A stretch of DNA of 64,000 bases from Petrolisthes cinctipes (GCA_033782935.1 JAWQEG010000410.1:558001-622000); one strand, 5' to 3'. Counted from the first letter of the stretch, positions 11,049-22,093 are shown. Numbers and translations are program-made. The notes: a model not told the origin generated them from the letters alone.

Positions 11049-11268
11049 GCAGCCACCATACCCCAGGGTGTGGTGGTGGAGGTGACACAAACAGAGGAGG
11101 TGACACAAACAGAGGTGGTGACAGAAACAGAGGTGGTGACAGAAACAGAGGAGGTGACAGAAACAGAGGAGGTGACAGAAACAGAGGAGGTGACACAAAC
11201 AGAGGAGGTGACACAAACAGAGGAGGTGACACAAACAGAGGAGGTGACACAAACAGAGGAGGTGACCG
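11049..11268 (+). CDS. Possible exon with an 18-bp T/E-rich coding repeat
   Basis: An open segment starts after CCTTACAG and ends at the donor-like CCG|GTGAGC (73 codons + 1 nt). It encodes AATIPQGVVVEV, then about eleven VTQTEE / VTETEE hexapeptides. Such a Thr/Glu repeat could be an extracellular spacer. However, an 18-bp minisatellite is open in several frames by chance, and no homology is recognised. Its start phase (0) does not join directly to the SRCR exon. Weak call. Confidence 0.3.
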
Positions 11269-11580
11269 GTGAGCAGTTCTCCAGACGTGTAGGGAGGAGG
11301 CCATAGTGGTGGATGGACGTGTTAGGGGTCTTCCCACACACACACACACACACACACACAAGGTACACACACTACAGTACTATTTTATTTCTGTATACAC
11401 ACAACTTACTCAAACTACACTATTGTCTTTCCATACACACACATATTGCACTACACTAACTACAGTATTGTCTTCTCACACACAATTTTATTTTTTTTAC
11501 TATTATATGGATATTATTTCTTTTTGGAATAGTCCTGAGGTTACTTGTTTATTATTAGAGAATGTGGAAATTAATATCTA

Positions 11581-11588
11581 AATTTATG

Positions 11589-11620
<32 letters not shown>

Positions 11621-11720
11621 AAGTTGGAGAGTGTAAGAGAGGGAGAGCAGGAGGGAAGGAATGTGTGGCAGAGAGAGAGAGAGAGAAAGTTGGAGAGTAT
11701 AAGAGAGGGTGAGAATGAAT
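11581..11720. repeat. GA-rich microsatellite block
   Basis: Two (GA)n runs with a duplicated AAAGTTGGAGAGTGTAAGAG segment. Confidence 0.85.
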
Positions 11721-11763
11721 GTACGAGAATATAAATACTAAATCAATATATGGTATGCCTCAG

Positions 11764-11867
11764 CATCAAGGTGGACACAAGAGGAACACCACCTTCCCTG
11801 GGATCAAGACCACAGTACCATAATGAAGTTATCACATTCCCTTCACTCTACCCCCGTCCACACTCAG
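11764..11867 (+). CDS. Unidentified coding exon
   Basis: A 104-bp segment between an acceptor (TATGCCTCAG) and a strong donor (CACTCAG|GTAAGT). One frame is fully open: 1 nt + 34 codons + 1 nt. The product (IKVDTRGTPPSLGS, then YHNEVITFPSLYPRP) is Pro/Ser-rich without a domain I recognise, as in a cytoplasmic tail or linker. Its entry phase (needs 2 nt from upstream) equals the exit phase of the SRCR exon at 957-1095, so both could belong to one gene about 10 kb long. That link is inference. A pogo-type MITE starts 16 bp after the donor. Confidence 0.5.
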
Positions 11868-11882
11868 GTAAGTCCAACCACG

Positions 11883-12203
11883 TACAGTAATCTCTCAATT
11901 ATCCGGCGTATAGCAGCCAAGACCACGTCGGATAATGTTGAAAGACGGATAATGCATCACTACCCCGCCCCTGTAGCTCCTTCTGGCTTGCACAATGCTA
12001 ATAACATTAATAATACATAATAAAACATAAAAATACTGTTAATAATACATAATAATACTGCACATTAATACTTTGATAAAGTCGTAGTGTTCACTGCACC
12101 GTTTAATGAACCAGCCATCGTCTATTTTTTTTTTAGGATCTCGTGCGCCGGATAATGTCACATGACGGATAGCACCACGACGGATAATTGAGAGATTACT
12201 GTA
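11883..12203. mobile_element. Pogo/Tigger-type MITE
   Basis: Inverted ends TACAGTAATCTCTCAATTAT and its reverse complement, each starting with TA. Subterminal CGGATAATGT motifs are repeated in both orientations. About 320 bp, no coding capacity. The AATTATCCG-type ends resemble those of the element at 46383. Confidence 0.8.
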
Positions 12204-12215
12204 CTGTACTGTACT

Positions 12216-12382
12216 GTGGTCAGGATTTAACTTCCAGGAGAGTGTGAAAAGGAATACCTTGAGGTGGTTCGGTCATGTAGAGCGTATGGGAAGCGAGAGG
12301 CTGGTTATGAGAGTGAGGTGGAGGGACAGTTCCCGGAGGGAGTGAGGCACAGATTGGAGCTATAGATAGATAGATAGATAGT
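12216..12382 (+). pseudogene. LINE 3' end, internally deleted
   Basis: A short plus-strand fragment encoding KRNTLRWFGHVERMG-like sequence, then directly the family's GACAGTTCCCGGAGGGAGTG and (ATAG)n tail. The stretch between is missing compared with the copy at 6661. Confidence 0.75.
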
Positions 12383-12426
12383 ATACCCTAATACACCTAA
12401 TTTAGTCCTCCTTCCTTACTTGTATA

Positions 12427-12636
12427 TACAGTTAATTCTCATTTTACACTGGCATTATATATGTGAAATAGTGTGTGTGTAATGAATGTATGTACTGTAA
12501 ACACTTATTGTACACTATATTACACACACATACTGTAATACCAGTGTACTGTACAATGAGGGTTTTCTGTACACAGTTTCATTACACACACTACATTACA
12601 TACCCAATATACAAGTGTAAAATGAGAGTTAACTGT
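12427..12636. mobile_element. TA-bounded palindromic MITE (family D)
   Basis: Ends TACAGTTAATTCTCATTTTA and its near reverse complement (TAAAATGAGAGTTAACTGTA). The interior carries another inverted pair around GTACAATGAGGG. The inverted sister copy is at 45463-45666. Confidence 0.8.
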
Positions 12637-12655
12637 ACTGGACACCTTTCCTCTT

Positions 12656-15213
12656 TACCTTTCACTCTCTATTTTCTCACTCATTCCTCACTCTATTTTC
12701 TCACTCATTCCTCACACGCTGCTTGTCTCACTCATTCCTCACTCTATTTTCTCACTCATTCCTCACTCTATTTTACACTCATTCCTCACTATTTTCTTAC
12801 TCATTCCTCACTCTATTTTACACTCATTCCTCACTCTATTTTCTCACTCATTCCTCACTCTATTTTACACTCATTCCTCACTATTTTCTCACTCATTCCT
12901 CACTCTATTTTCTCATTCATTCCTCACTCTATTTTACACTCATTCCTCACTCTATTTTCTCACTCATTCCTCACTCTATTTTCTCACTCATTCCTCACTC
13001 CTCATTTTCTCACTCATTCCTCGCTCTATTTTCTCACTCATTCCTCACTCTATTTTCTCACTCATTCCTCACTCTTTATTTTCTCACTCATTCCTCACTC
13101 TATTTTCTCACTCATTCCTCACTAGTTTCTCACTCATTCCTCACTCTTTATTTTCTCACTCATTCCTCACTATTTTCTCACTCATTCCTCACTTTATTTT
13201 CTCACTCATTCCTCACTCTATTTCCTCACTCATTCCTCACTCTATTTTCTCACTCATTCCTCACTCTTTATTTTCTCACTCATTCCTCACTCTATTTTCT
13301 CACTCATTCCTCACTCTTAATTTTCTCACTCATTCCTCACTCTATTTTCTCACTCATTCCTCATTCTTTATTTTTTCACTCATTCCTCATTCTTTATTTT
13401 CTCACTCATTCCTCATTCTTTATTTTCTCACTCATTCCTCACTCTATTTTCTCACTCATTCCTCACTCATTCCTCACTCATTCCTCACTCTATTTTCTCA
13501 CTTATTCCTCACTCTATTTTCTCACTCATTCCTCACTCTATTTTCTCACTCATTCCTCACTATATTTTCTCACTCATTCCTCACTCTTTATTTTCTCACT
13601 CATTCCTCACTCTTTATTTTCTCACTCATTCCTCACTCTATTTTCTCACTCATTCCTCACTCTATTTTCTCACTCATTCCTCACTCTTTATTTTCTCACT
13701 CATTCCTCACTCTATTTTCTCACTCTTTATTTTCTCACTCATTCCTCACTCTATTTTCTCACTCATTCCTCACTCTATTTTCTCACTCATTCCTCACTCT
13801 TTGTTTTCTCACTCATTCCTCACTCTATTTTCTCACTTATTCCTCACTCTTTATTTTCTCACTCATTCCTCACTCTATTTTCTCACTCATTCCTCACTCT
13901 TTATTTTCTCACTCATTCCTCACTCTATTTTCTCACTCATTCCTCACTCTTTATTTTCTTACTCATTCCTCACTCATTCCTCACTCATTCCTCACTCTAT
14001 TTTCTCACTCATTCCTCACTATTTTCTCACTCATTCCTCACTCTATTTCCTCACTCATTCCTCACTCTATTTCCTCACTCATTCCTCACTCTTTATTTTC
14101 TCACTCATTCCTCACTCTTTATTTTCACACTCATTCCTCACTCTATGTTCTCTCATTCCTCACTCTATTTTCTCACTCATTCCTCACTATTTTCTCACTC
14201 ATTCCTCACTCTATTTTCTCACTCATTCCTCACTCTCTATTTTCTCACTCATTCCTCACTCTATTTTCTCACTCATTCCTCACTCTTTATTTTCTCACTC
14301 ATTCCTCACTCTATTTCCTCACTCATTCCTCACTCTATTTTCTCACTCATTCCTCACTCTTTGTTTTCTCACTCATTCCTCGCTCTATTTTCTCACTCAT
14401 TTCCCACTCTATTTTCTCACTCATTCCTCATTCTCTATTTTCTCACTCATTCCTCACTCTATTTTCTCACTCATTCCTCACTCTATTTTCTCACTCATTC
14501 CTCACTCTATTTTCTCACTCATTCCTCACTCTATTTTCTCACTCATTCCTCACTCTTTGTTTTCTCACTCATTCCTCGCTCTCTATTTTCTCACTCATTC
14601 CCCACTCTATTTTCTGACTCATTCCTCACTCTCTATTTTCTCACTCATTCCTCACTCTATTTTCTCACTCATTCCTCACTCTATTTTCTCACTCATTCCT
14701 CACTCTATTTTCTCACTCATTCCTCACTCTATTTTCTCACTCATTCCCCACTCTATTTTCTGACTCATTCCTCACTCTATTTTCTGACTCATTCCTCACT
14801 CTCTATTTTCTCACTCATTCCTTACTCTATTTTCTCACTCATTCCTCACTCTATTTTCTCACTCATTCCTCACTCTATTTTCTCACTCATTCCTCACTCT
14901 CTATTTTCTCACTCATTCCTCACTCTATGTTCTCACTCATTCCCCACTCTATTTTCTCACTCATTCCTCACTCTCTATTTTCTCACTCATTTCTCACTCA
15001 TTCCTCACTCTATTTTCTCACTCATTCCTCACTCTCTATTTTCTCACTCATTCCTCACTCTATTTTCTCACTCATTCCTCACTCTATTTTCTCACTCATT
15101 CCCCACTCTATTTTCTCACTCATTCCTCACTCTATTTTCTCACTCATTCCTCACTCTATTTTCTCACTCATTCCTCACTCTATTTTCTCACTCATTCCTC
15201 ACTCTCTATTTTC
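12656..15213. repeat. 2.5-kb pyrimidine-rich minisatellite (about 24 bp)
   Basis: Roughly 100 units of CTCACTCATTCCTCACTCTA + TTTT, with unit variants of 17-28 bp. The 878-codon and smaller open frames (repeating FLTHSSLY / IPHSIFSL) arise because the pyrimidine strand holds almost no stop codons. I do not regard them as genes. Confidence 0.95.
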
Positions 15214-15233
15214 CTCCACCCAACACTTCTCGT

Positions 15234-15533
15234 AGTAGCTCTGGTCTCACTCCCACACCCATCATTCCCACCCACCAGCCCCTACCACACTCCCTCCCCC
15301 CCCCGCCCTCTCCCATCCACCTCCCCCCCCTTCACCTCCTCAACCTCCACCTCTTCTAGCACTGTCTCCACCACTACCTCCTCCTCCACCTCTTCTAGCA
15401 CTGTCTCCACCACTACCTCCTCCTCCACCTCTTCTAGCACTGTCTCCACCACTACCTCCTCCTCCACCTCACCTTCAAGCCAAACGAACACCACCTCTAT
15501 CACTCCAGTCTCAAATTGGAATGTAGAAAGTTA
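15234..15533 (+). repeat. 39-bp Ser/Thr-coding repeat after the minisatellite; possible mucin-like exon end
   Basis: Three to four 39-bp units (CCACCTCTTCTAGCACTGTC...) are open in one frame as TSSSTVSTTTSSS, preceded by Pro/Ser-rich codons and followed by TSITPVSNWNVES and a TAA. The mucin-like composition makes a coding end conceivable. Without an acceptor, homology or polyadenylation site it stays a repeat call. Confidence 0.4.
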
Positions 15534-15539
15534 ATGCTA

Positions 15540-16369
15540 GATATAGGTTACCAATTGAGGAGTAGCTTTTTATTGATCATGTTTGCTTGTCTGTGTCTGT
15601 GGGGGTAAAACATCATCTCTAAAAGTTCCTTCTCATCTTCTGTATAATGTTTAGTTTGTATGCTGTTGGAACACTGATATATAATATACAGTAGGTGTTT
15701 ATTCATATGTCCATATAATTTTGTGAAAGCTATTGTATGTGTTGCCATTATCTGTTATGTTTTAAAGAAATAATAATATTCACAGATATCCATGTCATCA
15801 TTTCCTTCTGTGTTCCATAGAAAGTTATGTGCTTAAAAATGTCACTCATTAAATACCACACTCTGAGAGTGTGAAATTTGGAGAAAAGTATTTACCAATG
15901 ACATTCATTATGTCTCCTCTTACTGAAGAGTGAAAATGTGGAATATTCATATATCTGTGGAAATCAGCAACTAATTTCTAATGTAATATTATACTGTACC
16001 GTGCTTTTCATAAACATTTTACAGGACATCAGGTTTGTAATGGGTTAATGTTTGATCAAGATTCAAGAGGCATGATCATATTTTTTAAGTCTCAGAATAT
16101 CTGTAGTGAAGTATTACATGTCTAAGAATCTTGGAGTGTTCTTAAAAGTTTCCTTGTTCCATAAATCAACTTCAAATGTTTGGGAAAATCTGCATAAAAG
16201 AAATAATATTGCTATCTAGGAATGTCAACAAACCTATGATATTGGGTTAGTAAGTACAGCTTGCCTCACTGTTCATTAGTTCAGTAATTCATTAACCAGT
16301 AGTCTTGTGTGTGTGTGTGTGTGTGTGTGTGTGACATAAGGTGCACACTAGCTGTACTGACCATAGCAG
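15540..16369. other. Unique AT-rich sequence, no gene recognised
   Basis: The longest stretch here without obvious repeats. A 66-codon minus-strand frame (15748-15548) has no recognisable similarity and no splice context. A (GT)n run lies at 16306-16333. Confidence 0.5.
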
Positions 16370-16373
16370 TTAA

Positions 16374-16528
16374 GGTGGTACAGTTTTTTGTTACATTGGA
16401 GTGCCTTGATTCCTCCAAAGTATGCCAGGAAACAGGACCAGATGAACATAAATAATGGTGTTCTGTTGTTGCTTGGAATACTTTGGAGGATTCAGTTGCT
16501 CCAGATTTACCAACACAAAACTTCCCCC
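16374..16528. mobile_element. TTAA-bounded hairpin MITE (family B)
   Basis: Flanked by TTAA at 16370-16373 and 16529-16532. Same arms as the copy at 5135 (GGAGTGCCTTGATTCCTCC ... CCAGATTTACCAACACAAAA). Confidence 0.85.
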
Positions 16529-16847
16529 TTAAGACACTGTTGATATGGTGTAAACAATGTATAATATTAATAACATGGCAAATTGTAAACTGGAGTATGT
16601 CTGTGTGTATAAAAACACCATTTGAGGAGGAATTTCTGTTGATAAATGTTCAGCTTGTGGAACAATATAGATATACAAAATTTTTTACCACAACACACAA
16701 GGTGATAATAAAGGGTAACCTCAGACATTCACATATTTAAAAGCAGTTGTTAAATGTCATCAGTAAAGGCTCCTCTTGTAATTGTTTTCATTCACACTAT
16801 TTATCTATCTATCTATTTATTTACACTACACATATTTTGGATGAAAA

Positions 16848-17060
16848 GTGAAGTACAGTTGGCCACACATGAAGCTGGTACGCCTCACTTCTTGTGAGGT
16901 AACCACAACAGGAAGGAAAATTAGCAAAAGTTATAGTTTGTTGACAAGCAGACAGTAATAATATTTTACTGTCTGCCTGTCAACAAACTACAACTTTTGT
17001 TCCCTTTCTTCCCTTTGTAGCTGCCTCACAAGTAACGAGCCCCACCATCTTCATGTAATA
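16848..17060. mobile_element. Palindromic MITE
   Basis: AGTTTGTTGACAAGCAGACA and its reverse complement flank a short AT loop (about 16945-16975). Weaker pairing extends out to CACTTCTTGTGAGG / CCTCACAAGTAACG and GATGAAG-type ends. Confidence 0.65.
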
Positions 17061-17094
17061 ATCCAAATCAATCAAGCAAGGAAGAATCAAATCA

Positions 17095-17265
17095 CCCAAG
17101 TAAGTCAGACCCAGAAATTGATCCATTTAAATTCTAGTCGTACCCACGAGGAATCGAACCCCGGACCAGAGAAATCTCAGGCAGTGCTTCTACCGGGTAA
17201 GCCATAAGAGTACTCCACTGGCGTAGCTTTCAAATTCTGCCTTTAACTCTCAGGTCCGGCCATTA
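17095..17265 (-). mobile_element. tRNA-derived SINE remnant
   Basis: The minus strand shows a pol III A-box-like GGCTTACCCGGTAGAAGCA and B-box GGGTTCGATTCCTCG at tRNA spacing, with a degenerate anticodon arm. It is not a plausible functional tRNA. The 3' body continues toward lower coordinates. Confidence 0.6.
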
Positions 17266-17269
17266 CATA

Positions 17270-17899
17270 CATGTACAGTACAAAAGAGTGTACTGTATTT
17301 TTAATGTGCTGTTCAAATTCTGTGTTAGGTCATGCAGTTTAGTTTTCTTTTGGAATGCACAGTACTAAGATATCTTTAAGCATTACTAAAGCATGGCAAT
17401 ATTCTAACAATAATTTATTGATATAGACAAATCATACCTGTAAATGATTCTCGTGGATATAAGTTGAAAATGTTATTCGGAAAACGACAGAGATTTGCAG
17501 GTGCTACAGCATACAGTTCTAATCCATAAATAAACTTTAATGTCGTCACATATACAGACAAACCAAAATTGGTACGTGACTGTATGAAATGTCATGTATT
17601 TTTACAGTATGACATTTGTGAAGGCACTTTAGGCATTTACAGTACACACTTCAACACACCATAACCATACATTGTTCACTATCAATTTTAATCAATTATA
17701 ATCAGTATTAATCATGTCTAATTTTATGTATTTTTACTGACAGTGAAATATTTACACATTCTTTTTAGTGAGAACCCTGTTTTAATTAGTATCTTGACAA
17801 TTTTCTGCTTTAATTAACCTTTTATTAAATTGATGACTGGAGCGCCATTGCATTCCAGTTAAATGGAAGAACTGGCACTTCTGACAAACAAATAACTAG

Positions 17900-17932
<33 letters not shown>

Positions 17933-18050
17933 GAATTTGAGGGTGACGTTCAACATTTCCATCCCAGGTTCACCAATACTTAGTTTTTGTGAGTCACTTC
18001 TCTTTATTTTCAGTAATTATTATTGCTTTGGTGAATGGTTGGACTTTGGT
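17270..18050. other. AT-rich sequence, no gene recognised
   Basis: No exon with agreeing splice sites, no transposon ends; an (ATT)n run at 17902-17926. Confidence 0.4.
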
Positions 18051-18056
18051 GCTTAA

Positions 18057-18330
18057 GGTGGTAATTCTTTTTTGGTACATTGGAGTGCCTTGATTCCTCC
18101 AAAGTATGCCAGGAAACAGGACTAGATGAACAAAAATAGGCTAATGATAATATTATGATATACAATAATATTTTTCTGTTCCCAGGAAACTTAGGCTAAT
18201 GATAATATTATGATATACAATAATACTTTTCTGTTCCCAGGTAACTTAGGCTAATGATAATATTATGATATACAATAATACTTTTCTGTTCCCAGGAAAC
18301 TTAGGCTAATGATAATATTATGATATTATG
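18057..18330. repeat. Truncated family B MITE running into a 59-bp tandem array
   Basis: TTAA (18053) then the family B left arm up to ACTAGATGAACAAAAATA. It continues directly into about four units of GGCTAATGATAATATTATGA...TTCTGTTCCCAGGAAACTTA. The array replaced the right half of the MITE. Confidence 0.8.
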
Positions 18331-18843
18331 ATAACTGTAACTGTAATATATTTTTCAAGATATTAAATGTGGCATCCATATTATTTACTACAGCCTGAGG
18401 GAGTACCAGTTAGTAAACATACAGTCAGTGTCAAATATAATCATCCATATAGGGGTAACTCACGTAAAAGTTTGACAGCTTCCCTCTGTTCCTTAGCTGA
18501 TAAACTTTCCAATAAATAGGTTAACTACCATCTTTTAATTTAATACAAGCAGCTACACACTACTTAAAACAATAACACACACACACACACGTTAACTACT
18601 ACCTTTTAATTTCATACAAGCAGCTACACACTACTTAAAACAATAATATTATTATGTGAATTGTTTGAGATACCCATATGTGGATGATTATTATTGACAC
18701 AGACTGTACATTACTTGTGTTGGACCTTTGTAACAGAACACTTGTTTATGAGTTGCTGAATGTTACCGTTGATGAGAGTCCATCCTATCATTCCCTTCAG
18801 CATACTTCAGTACTGACTCAGATTCAACCTTTCCTGTCAGTCC

Positions 18844-18845
<2 letters not shown>

Positions 18846-18904
<59 letters not shown>
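18846..18904. repeat. (TC)n microsatellite
   Basis: About 58 bases of alternating TC, followed by a second short run at 18928. Confidence 0.97.
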
Positions 18905-18907
<3 letters not shown>

Positions 18908-19075
18908 CATTTATAATTTCCTCATTCTCTCTCTCTCTGGAGTTTCTGTGGCTGGTGAGAAGGCTAAAAGTTGTTTCTGTGTATATGATAATACAGTATT
19001 CATCTGAGGTGGTGAGGTGTACCAGTACTGTATCTATTGAACAAGTGTAGTGCCAGAAAAAAATGTTGTCTTATG

Positions 19076-19290
19076 TTGTTGTTGTCCCAGGGCAGAATGG
19101 CCTCCTGCCCCACACACCCCTGGTACACTCTGGTCACAGTGAAAAAACAAATTAAAATAAAGGAGGGGCTGTATGTCCCTATATGTCTGTATGTCCCTAT
19201 ATGTGTGGGTAACTGAAGCACATCCCAGGGTAATGGGACCACAGCTTACTGGACCAGGGAGTCTGGGGGGAAGGTCTTTGTGTCTTATGT
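19076..19290 (+). mobile_element. Truncated copy of the GTT-headed retroposon
   Basis: Begins TTGTTGTTGT, then CCCAGGGCAGAATGGCCTCC and CTGGTACACTCTGGTC, matching the complete copy at 26688-27259. The 3' part is missing after about GACCAGGGAGTCTGGGGG. Confidence 0.75.
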
Positions 19291-19356
19291 TGGAGTTGTC
19301 ATTATATGGTCATTGTTTACATCTTCCTTCTTCCTTCCTGACTCATACAGGTGATG

Positions 19357-19523
19357 TACAGTCGGCGGCAAAAGTCCTGTCGCCTCACTTGCTTCACCGA
19401 GGCACGCAATGTTCATAGACTCGAGATTATTAGGAGTAGAAAACGTGTTTATTTCTCGAGTCCATGAACACTGTGCGTCTCGGTGAAGCAGGTGATGCGA
19501 CAGGACTTCTGCTGCCGACTGTA
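19357..19523. mobile_element. TA-bounded palindromic MITE (family E), empty-site copy
   Basis: Ends TACAGTCGGCGGCAAAAGTC and its reverse complement. Nearly the whole 167 bp folds into one hairpin (GCTTCACCGAGGC pairs with its complement). The second copy at 19844-20263 has a fold-back element inserted in its centre, so this copy serves as the empty site. Confidence 0.9.
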
Positions 19524-19559
19524 CACCTTCACCAGATGGCATTACTGTTGACCCACACT

Positions 19560-19625
19560 GCCTCAGGAGCTCGGGGCTGTTCGGCCAGACACCTTGAGGA
19601 ACTACAACAACAACAACAACAACCA
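19560..19625 (-). mobile_element. (CAA)n-ended LINE tail fragment
   Basis: GAGCTCGGGGCTGTTCGGCC followed by AGACACCTTGAGGAACTA and (CAA)n. The same tail is at 22013-22090 and inverted at 44318, where it follows a zinc-knuckle-coding stretch. Confidence 0.65.
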
Positions 19626-19674
19626 CAACCACACTGAAGTTTTTGAGGGCCGGCATTTCCTTAGTACCGATGGA

Positions 19675-19785
19675 TGGAGTGGTATACAAGGGAGTGGTAT
19701 ACAATGGAGTGGTATACAATGGAGTGATATACAAGGGAGTGGTATACAAGGGAGTGGTATACAAGGGAGTGGTATACAGCTTTGG
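19675..19785. repeat. 15-bp minisatellite GTGGTATACAAGGGA
   Basis: Seven units; encodes a VVYKG-type pentapeptide frame by chance. Confidence 0.95.
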
Positions 19786-19843
19786 TACCACACTCTGTAC
19801 TCTTCATTACCTCACACTCACTAACCAGGTAAACAATATACTG

Positions 19844-20263
19844 TACAGTTGGCGGCAAAAGTCCTGTCGCCTCACTTGCTTCACCGAGGCACACGAAGTT
19901 CATAGACTCCAGATTATTAAGGGGGTGTGGGAGTAGGAGACAGGCTTGGGGGGGGGGGGTTAGGGGGGTGCAGGAGTAGGGGACAGGCTTGGGGGGGGGT
20001 GCGGGAATAGGGGGACAGGCTTGGGGTGGGTAGAAAGCCTGTCCCCTATTCCCGCACTCAGCAAACCCCTCCCAAGCCTGTCCCCTATTCCCGCACCCCC
20101 TAAACCCCCCCCAAGCCTGTCTCCTATTCCCACACACCCCCAAGCCTGTCCCCTTATTCCCGCACCCCCTTAAGTGTATAAAAAGTATGTATTTCTGGAA
20201 TCCATGAATACTGTGTTGTCTTGGTGAAGCAGGGAAGGCAACACCACTTCTGCCCAACACTGT
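19844..20263. mobile_element. Family E MITE split by a fold-back element
   Basis: Left half 19844-19920 and right half 20170-20263 match the copy at 19357-19523. They are separated by the G-rich fold-back element and a duplicated TTAA. Confidence 0.9.
19921..20169. mobile_element. TTAA-bounded G-rich fold-back element, copy 2 (nested)
   Basis: 249 bp between TTAA 19917-19920 and TTAA 20170-20173. Left arm G-rich, loop GGTAGAAAGCC near 20027-20040, right arm C-rich. Inserted into a family E MITE. Aligning that host with its relative shows a single ATTA(A)/GT junction before insertion and a TTAA on each side after, i.e. a target-site duplication. Confidence 0.92.
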
Positions 20264-20410
20264 ACATTTTCTTGTATCATTTGGTCAAACTATATTTCCT
20301 TCCTCTTACTGTACATTTTCTTATGATTGCCAGACACTTTTAAAACTAAGCAAAGCAAATATTTCCCCACAAGACAGAAGTTAAAGATCAGATAATATTA
20401 AAAAAAAAGT

Positions 20411-21083
20411 ACTGATGGTTCTCAAACTGTGTTCCACGGAACCCCAGGGCTCCGTGGCCAAAAATTATATTTATTTATTTATTTGACCACGAATGGATTA
20501 AATAAAATATTTTGCATTTGAGAGAGAGAGAGAGGTAAGAATTGTGATGGTGAGTACTAAACTTTGCACTTTCATTTAGTGGTGTGTGTGTGTATGTGTA
20601 TTGGGAAGGATTCCACACTTTCATTTAGTCGTGTGTGTGTATGTGTATTTGGAAGGGTTCCACACTTTCATTTAGTCGTGTGTGTGTATGTGTATTGGGA
20701 AGGGTTCCACACTTTCATTTAGTCGTGTGTGTGTATGTGTATTGGGAAGGGTTCCACACTTTCATTTAGTCGTGTGTGTGTATGTGTATTGGGAAGGGTT
20801 CCACACTTTCATTTAGTCGTGTGTGTGTGTATGTGTATTGGGAAGGGTTCCACACTTTCATTTAGTCGTGTGTGTGTATGTGTATTGGGAAGGGTTCCAC
20901 ACTTTCATTTAGTCGTGTGTGTGTATTTGTATTGGGAAGGGTTCCACACTTTCATTTAGTCGTGTGTGTGTATGTGTATTGGGAAGGGTTCCACCTATAT
21001 TTGGTGAGGGAGTCACTGAGGGTTCCTCCAAGTACCAGCATATGTCAAAGGGTTCTGTTAGTTGGAAAAGTTTGAGAACCACT
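20411..21083. mobile_element. hAT-type MITE with internal 47-bp minisatellite
   Basis: Left end CTGATGGTTCTCAAACTGTG, right end reverse complement of CAGTGGTTCTCAAACTTTTC. Such ends are typical of Charlie-like hAT elements. Inside (about 20580-20990) lie nine units of TGTGTATTGGGAAGGGTTCC + ACACTTTCATTTAGTCG + (TG)n. Confidence 0.75.
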
Positions 21084-21360
21084 GGTCTAGAATAATGGTG
21101 ATTTTTACATTATTTGAGTTAAGTCTAATCCTATGATATAAGATGTGAGCTGTTGGTTAAATTTTCATTAACATAGAATTTATCCTTTAACCTACATTGA
21201 GAAAAATGATCTAGAATCAGTAATTCTCTTTAGTCTTCTCATGTACAGTACTGTACTTACATTTTGTTTTCTCAATCTATTTCTGTTAACTTATGAAATG
21301 TAAGCAGCTGTTTGTGTTTTGTTAAAGATTGTATTAAATGTTCAAGTACAGTACCACTCA

Positions 21361-21548
21361 ATAATAATAATAATAATGATAGTAATAATAATAGTAATAG
21401 TAATAATAAAAATAATAGTAATAATGAAAATAATAATAATAGTAATAATAAAAATAATAATAATAATAATAGTAGTAGTAATAATAATAGTAATAATAAT
21501 AGTAATAATAAAAACATTTATAATAATAATAGTAATAATAATAATATT
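21361..21548. repeat. (AAT)n/(TAG)n microsatellite
   Basis: About 190 bp of AAT with interspersed AGT and AAA triplets; shadow frames on both strands. Confidence 0.95.
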
Positions 21549-21739
21549 AACCTAATTGGCCAGTATGATTTATATAATATACAGTTTGTATGTATGTATG
21601 TAGGTAGTTTGGAGGAATCATTTGCTCCAGATTTCTTATTATTTATATATCACCTTAACACTAATTTATTTGTTTACTTTACAGATGAATTAACCTTAAT
21701 GCATTTCTTCACTTATCTTTGTGCATCCATAAATTAAAT

Positions 21740-21960
21740 AGGTTGTATTTTGTTATTACAGAGTTGTAGAGTGGAGTTGTAATATAGAGAGTTGTGGAGT
21801 GGAGTTGTAATAGAGACAAGAGATATAGAAGTAACTTCATCCATAAATTAAATAGGTTGTAATTTGATACAGAGTTGTGGAGTTGTACAAGAGACTAAGG
21901 AACCTTCATTGTTTGTTTGTTGTCCACTGTGTTCTTCCTTCCATCAACAACAACAACAAC
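21740..21960. repeat. Duplicated GTTGTGGAGTGGAGTTGTAA segment
   Basis: Two adjacent repeats at 21763-21815 and a further related copy at 21846-21900. The segment AGGTTGTATTTTGTTA...ACAAGAGACT...CCATCAACAAC also occurs at 35320-35420, so it is dispersed. Confidence 0.6.
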
Positions 21961-22012
21961 AGTACAACCATCAATAACAACAACAACATCAACAACAACA
22001 GCAGCATTTACT

Positions 22013-22060
22013 ATAGGAGCTCTGGGGATGCTTGGCCAGACACCTTGAGGAACTACAACT

Positions 22061-22093
<33 letters not shown>

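Noticed and set aside
12723..15359. 878-codon open frame (FLTHSSLY repeats)
   Set aside because: It spans a 24-bp pyrimidine-rich minisatellite with irregular unit lengths; several frames are open at once because the strand lacks stop codons. No homology and no splice or start context.
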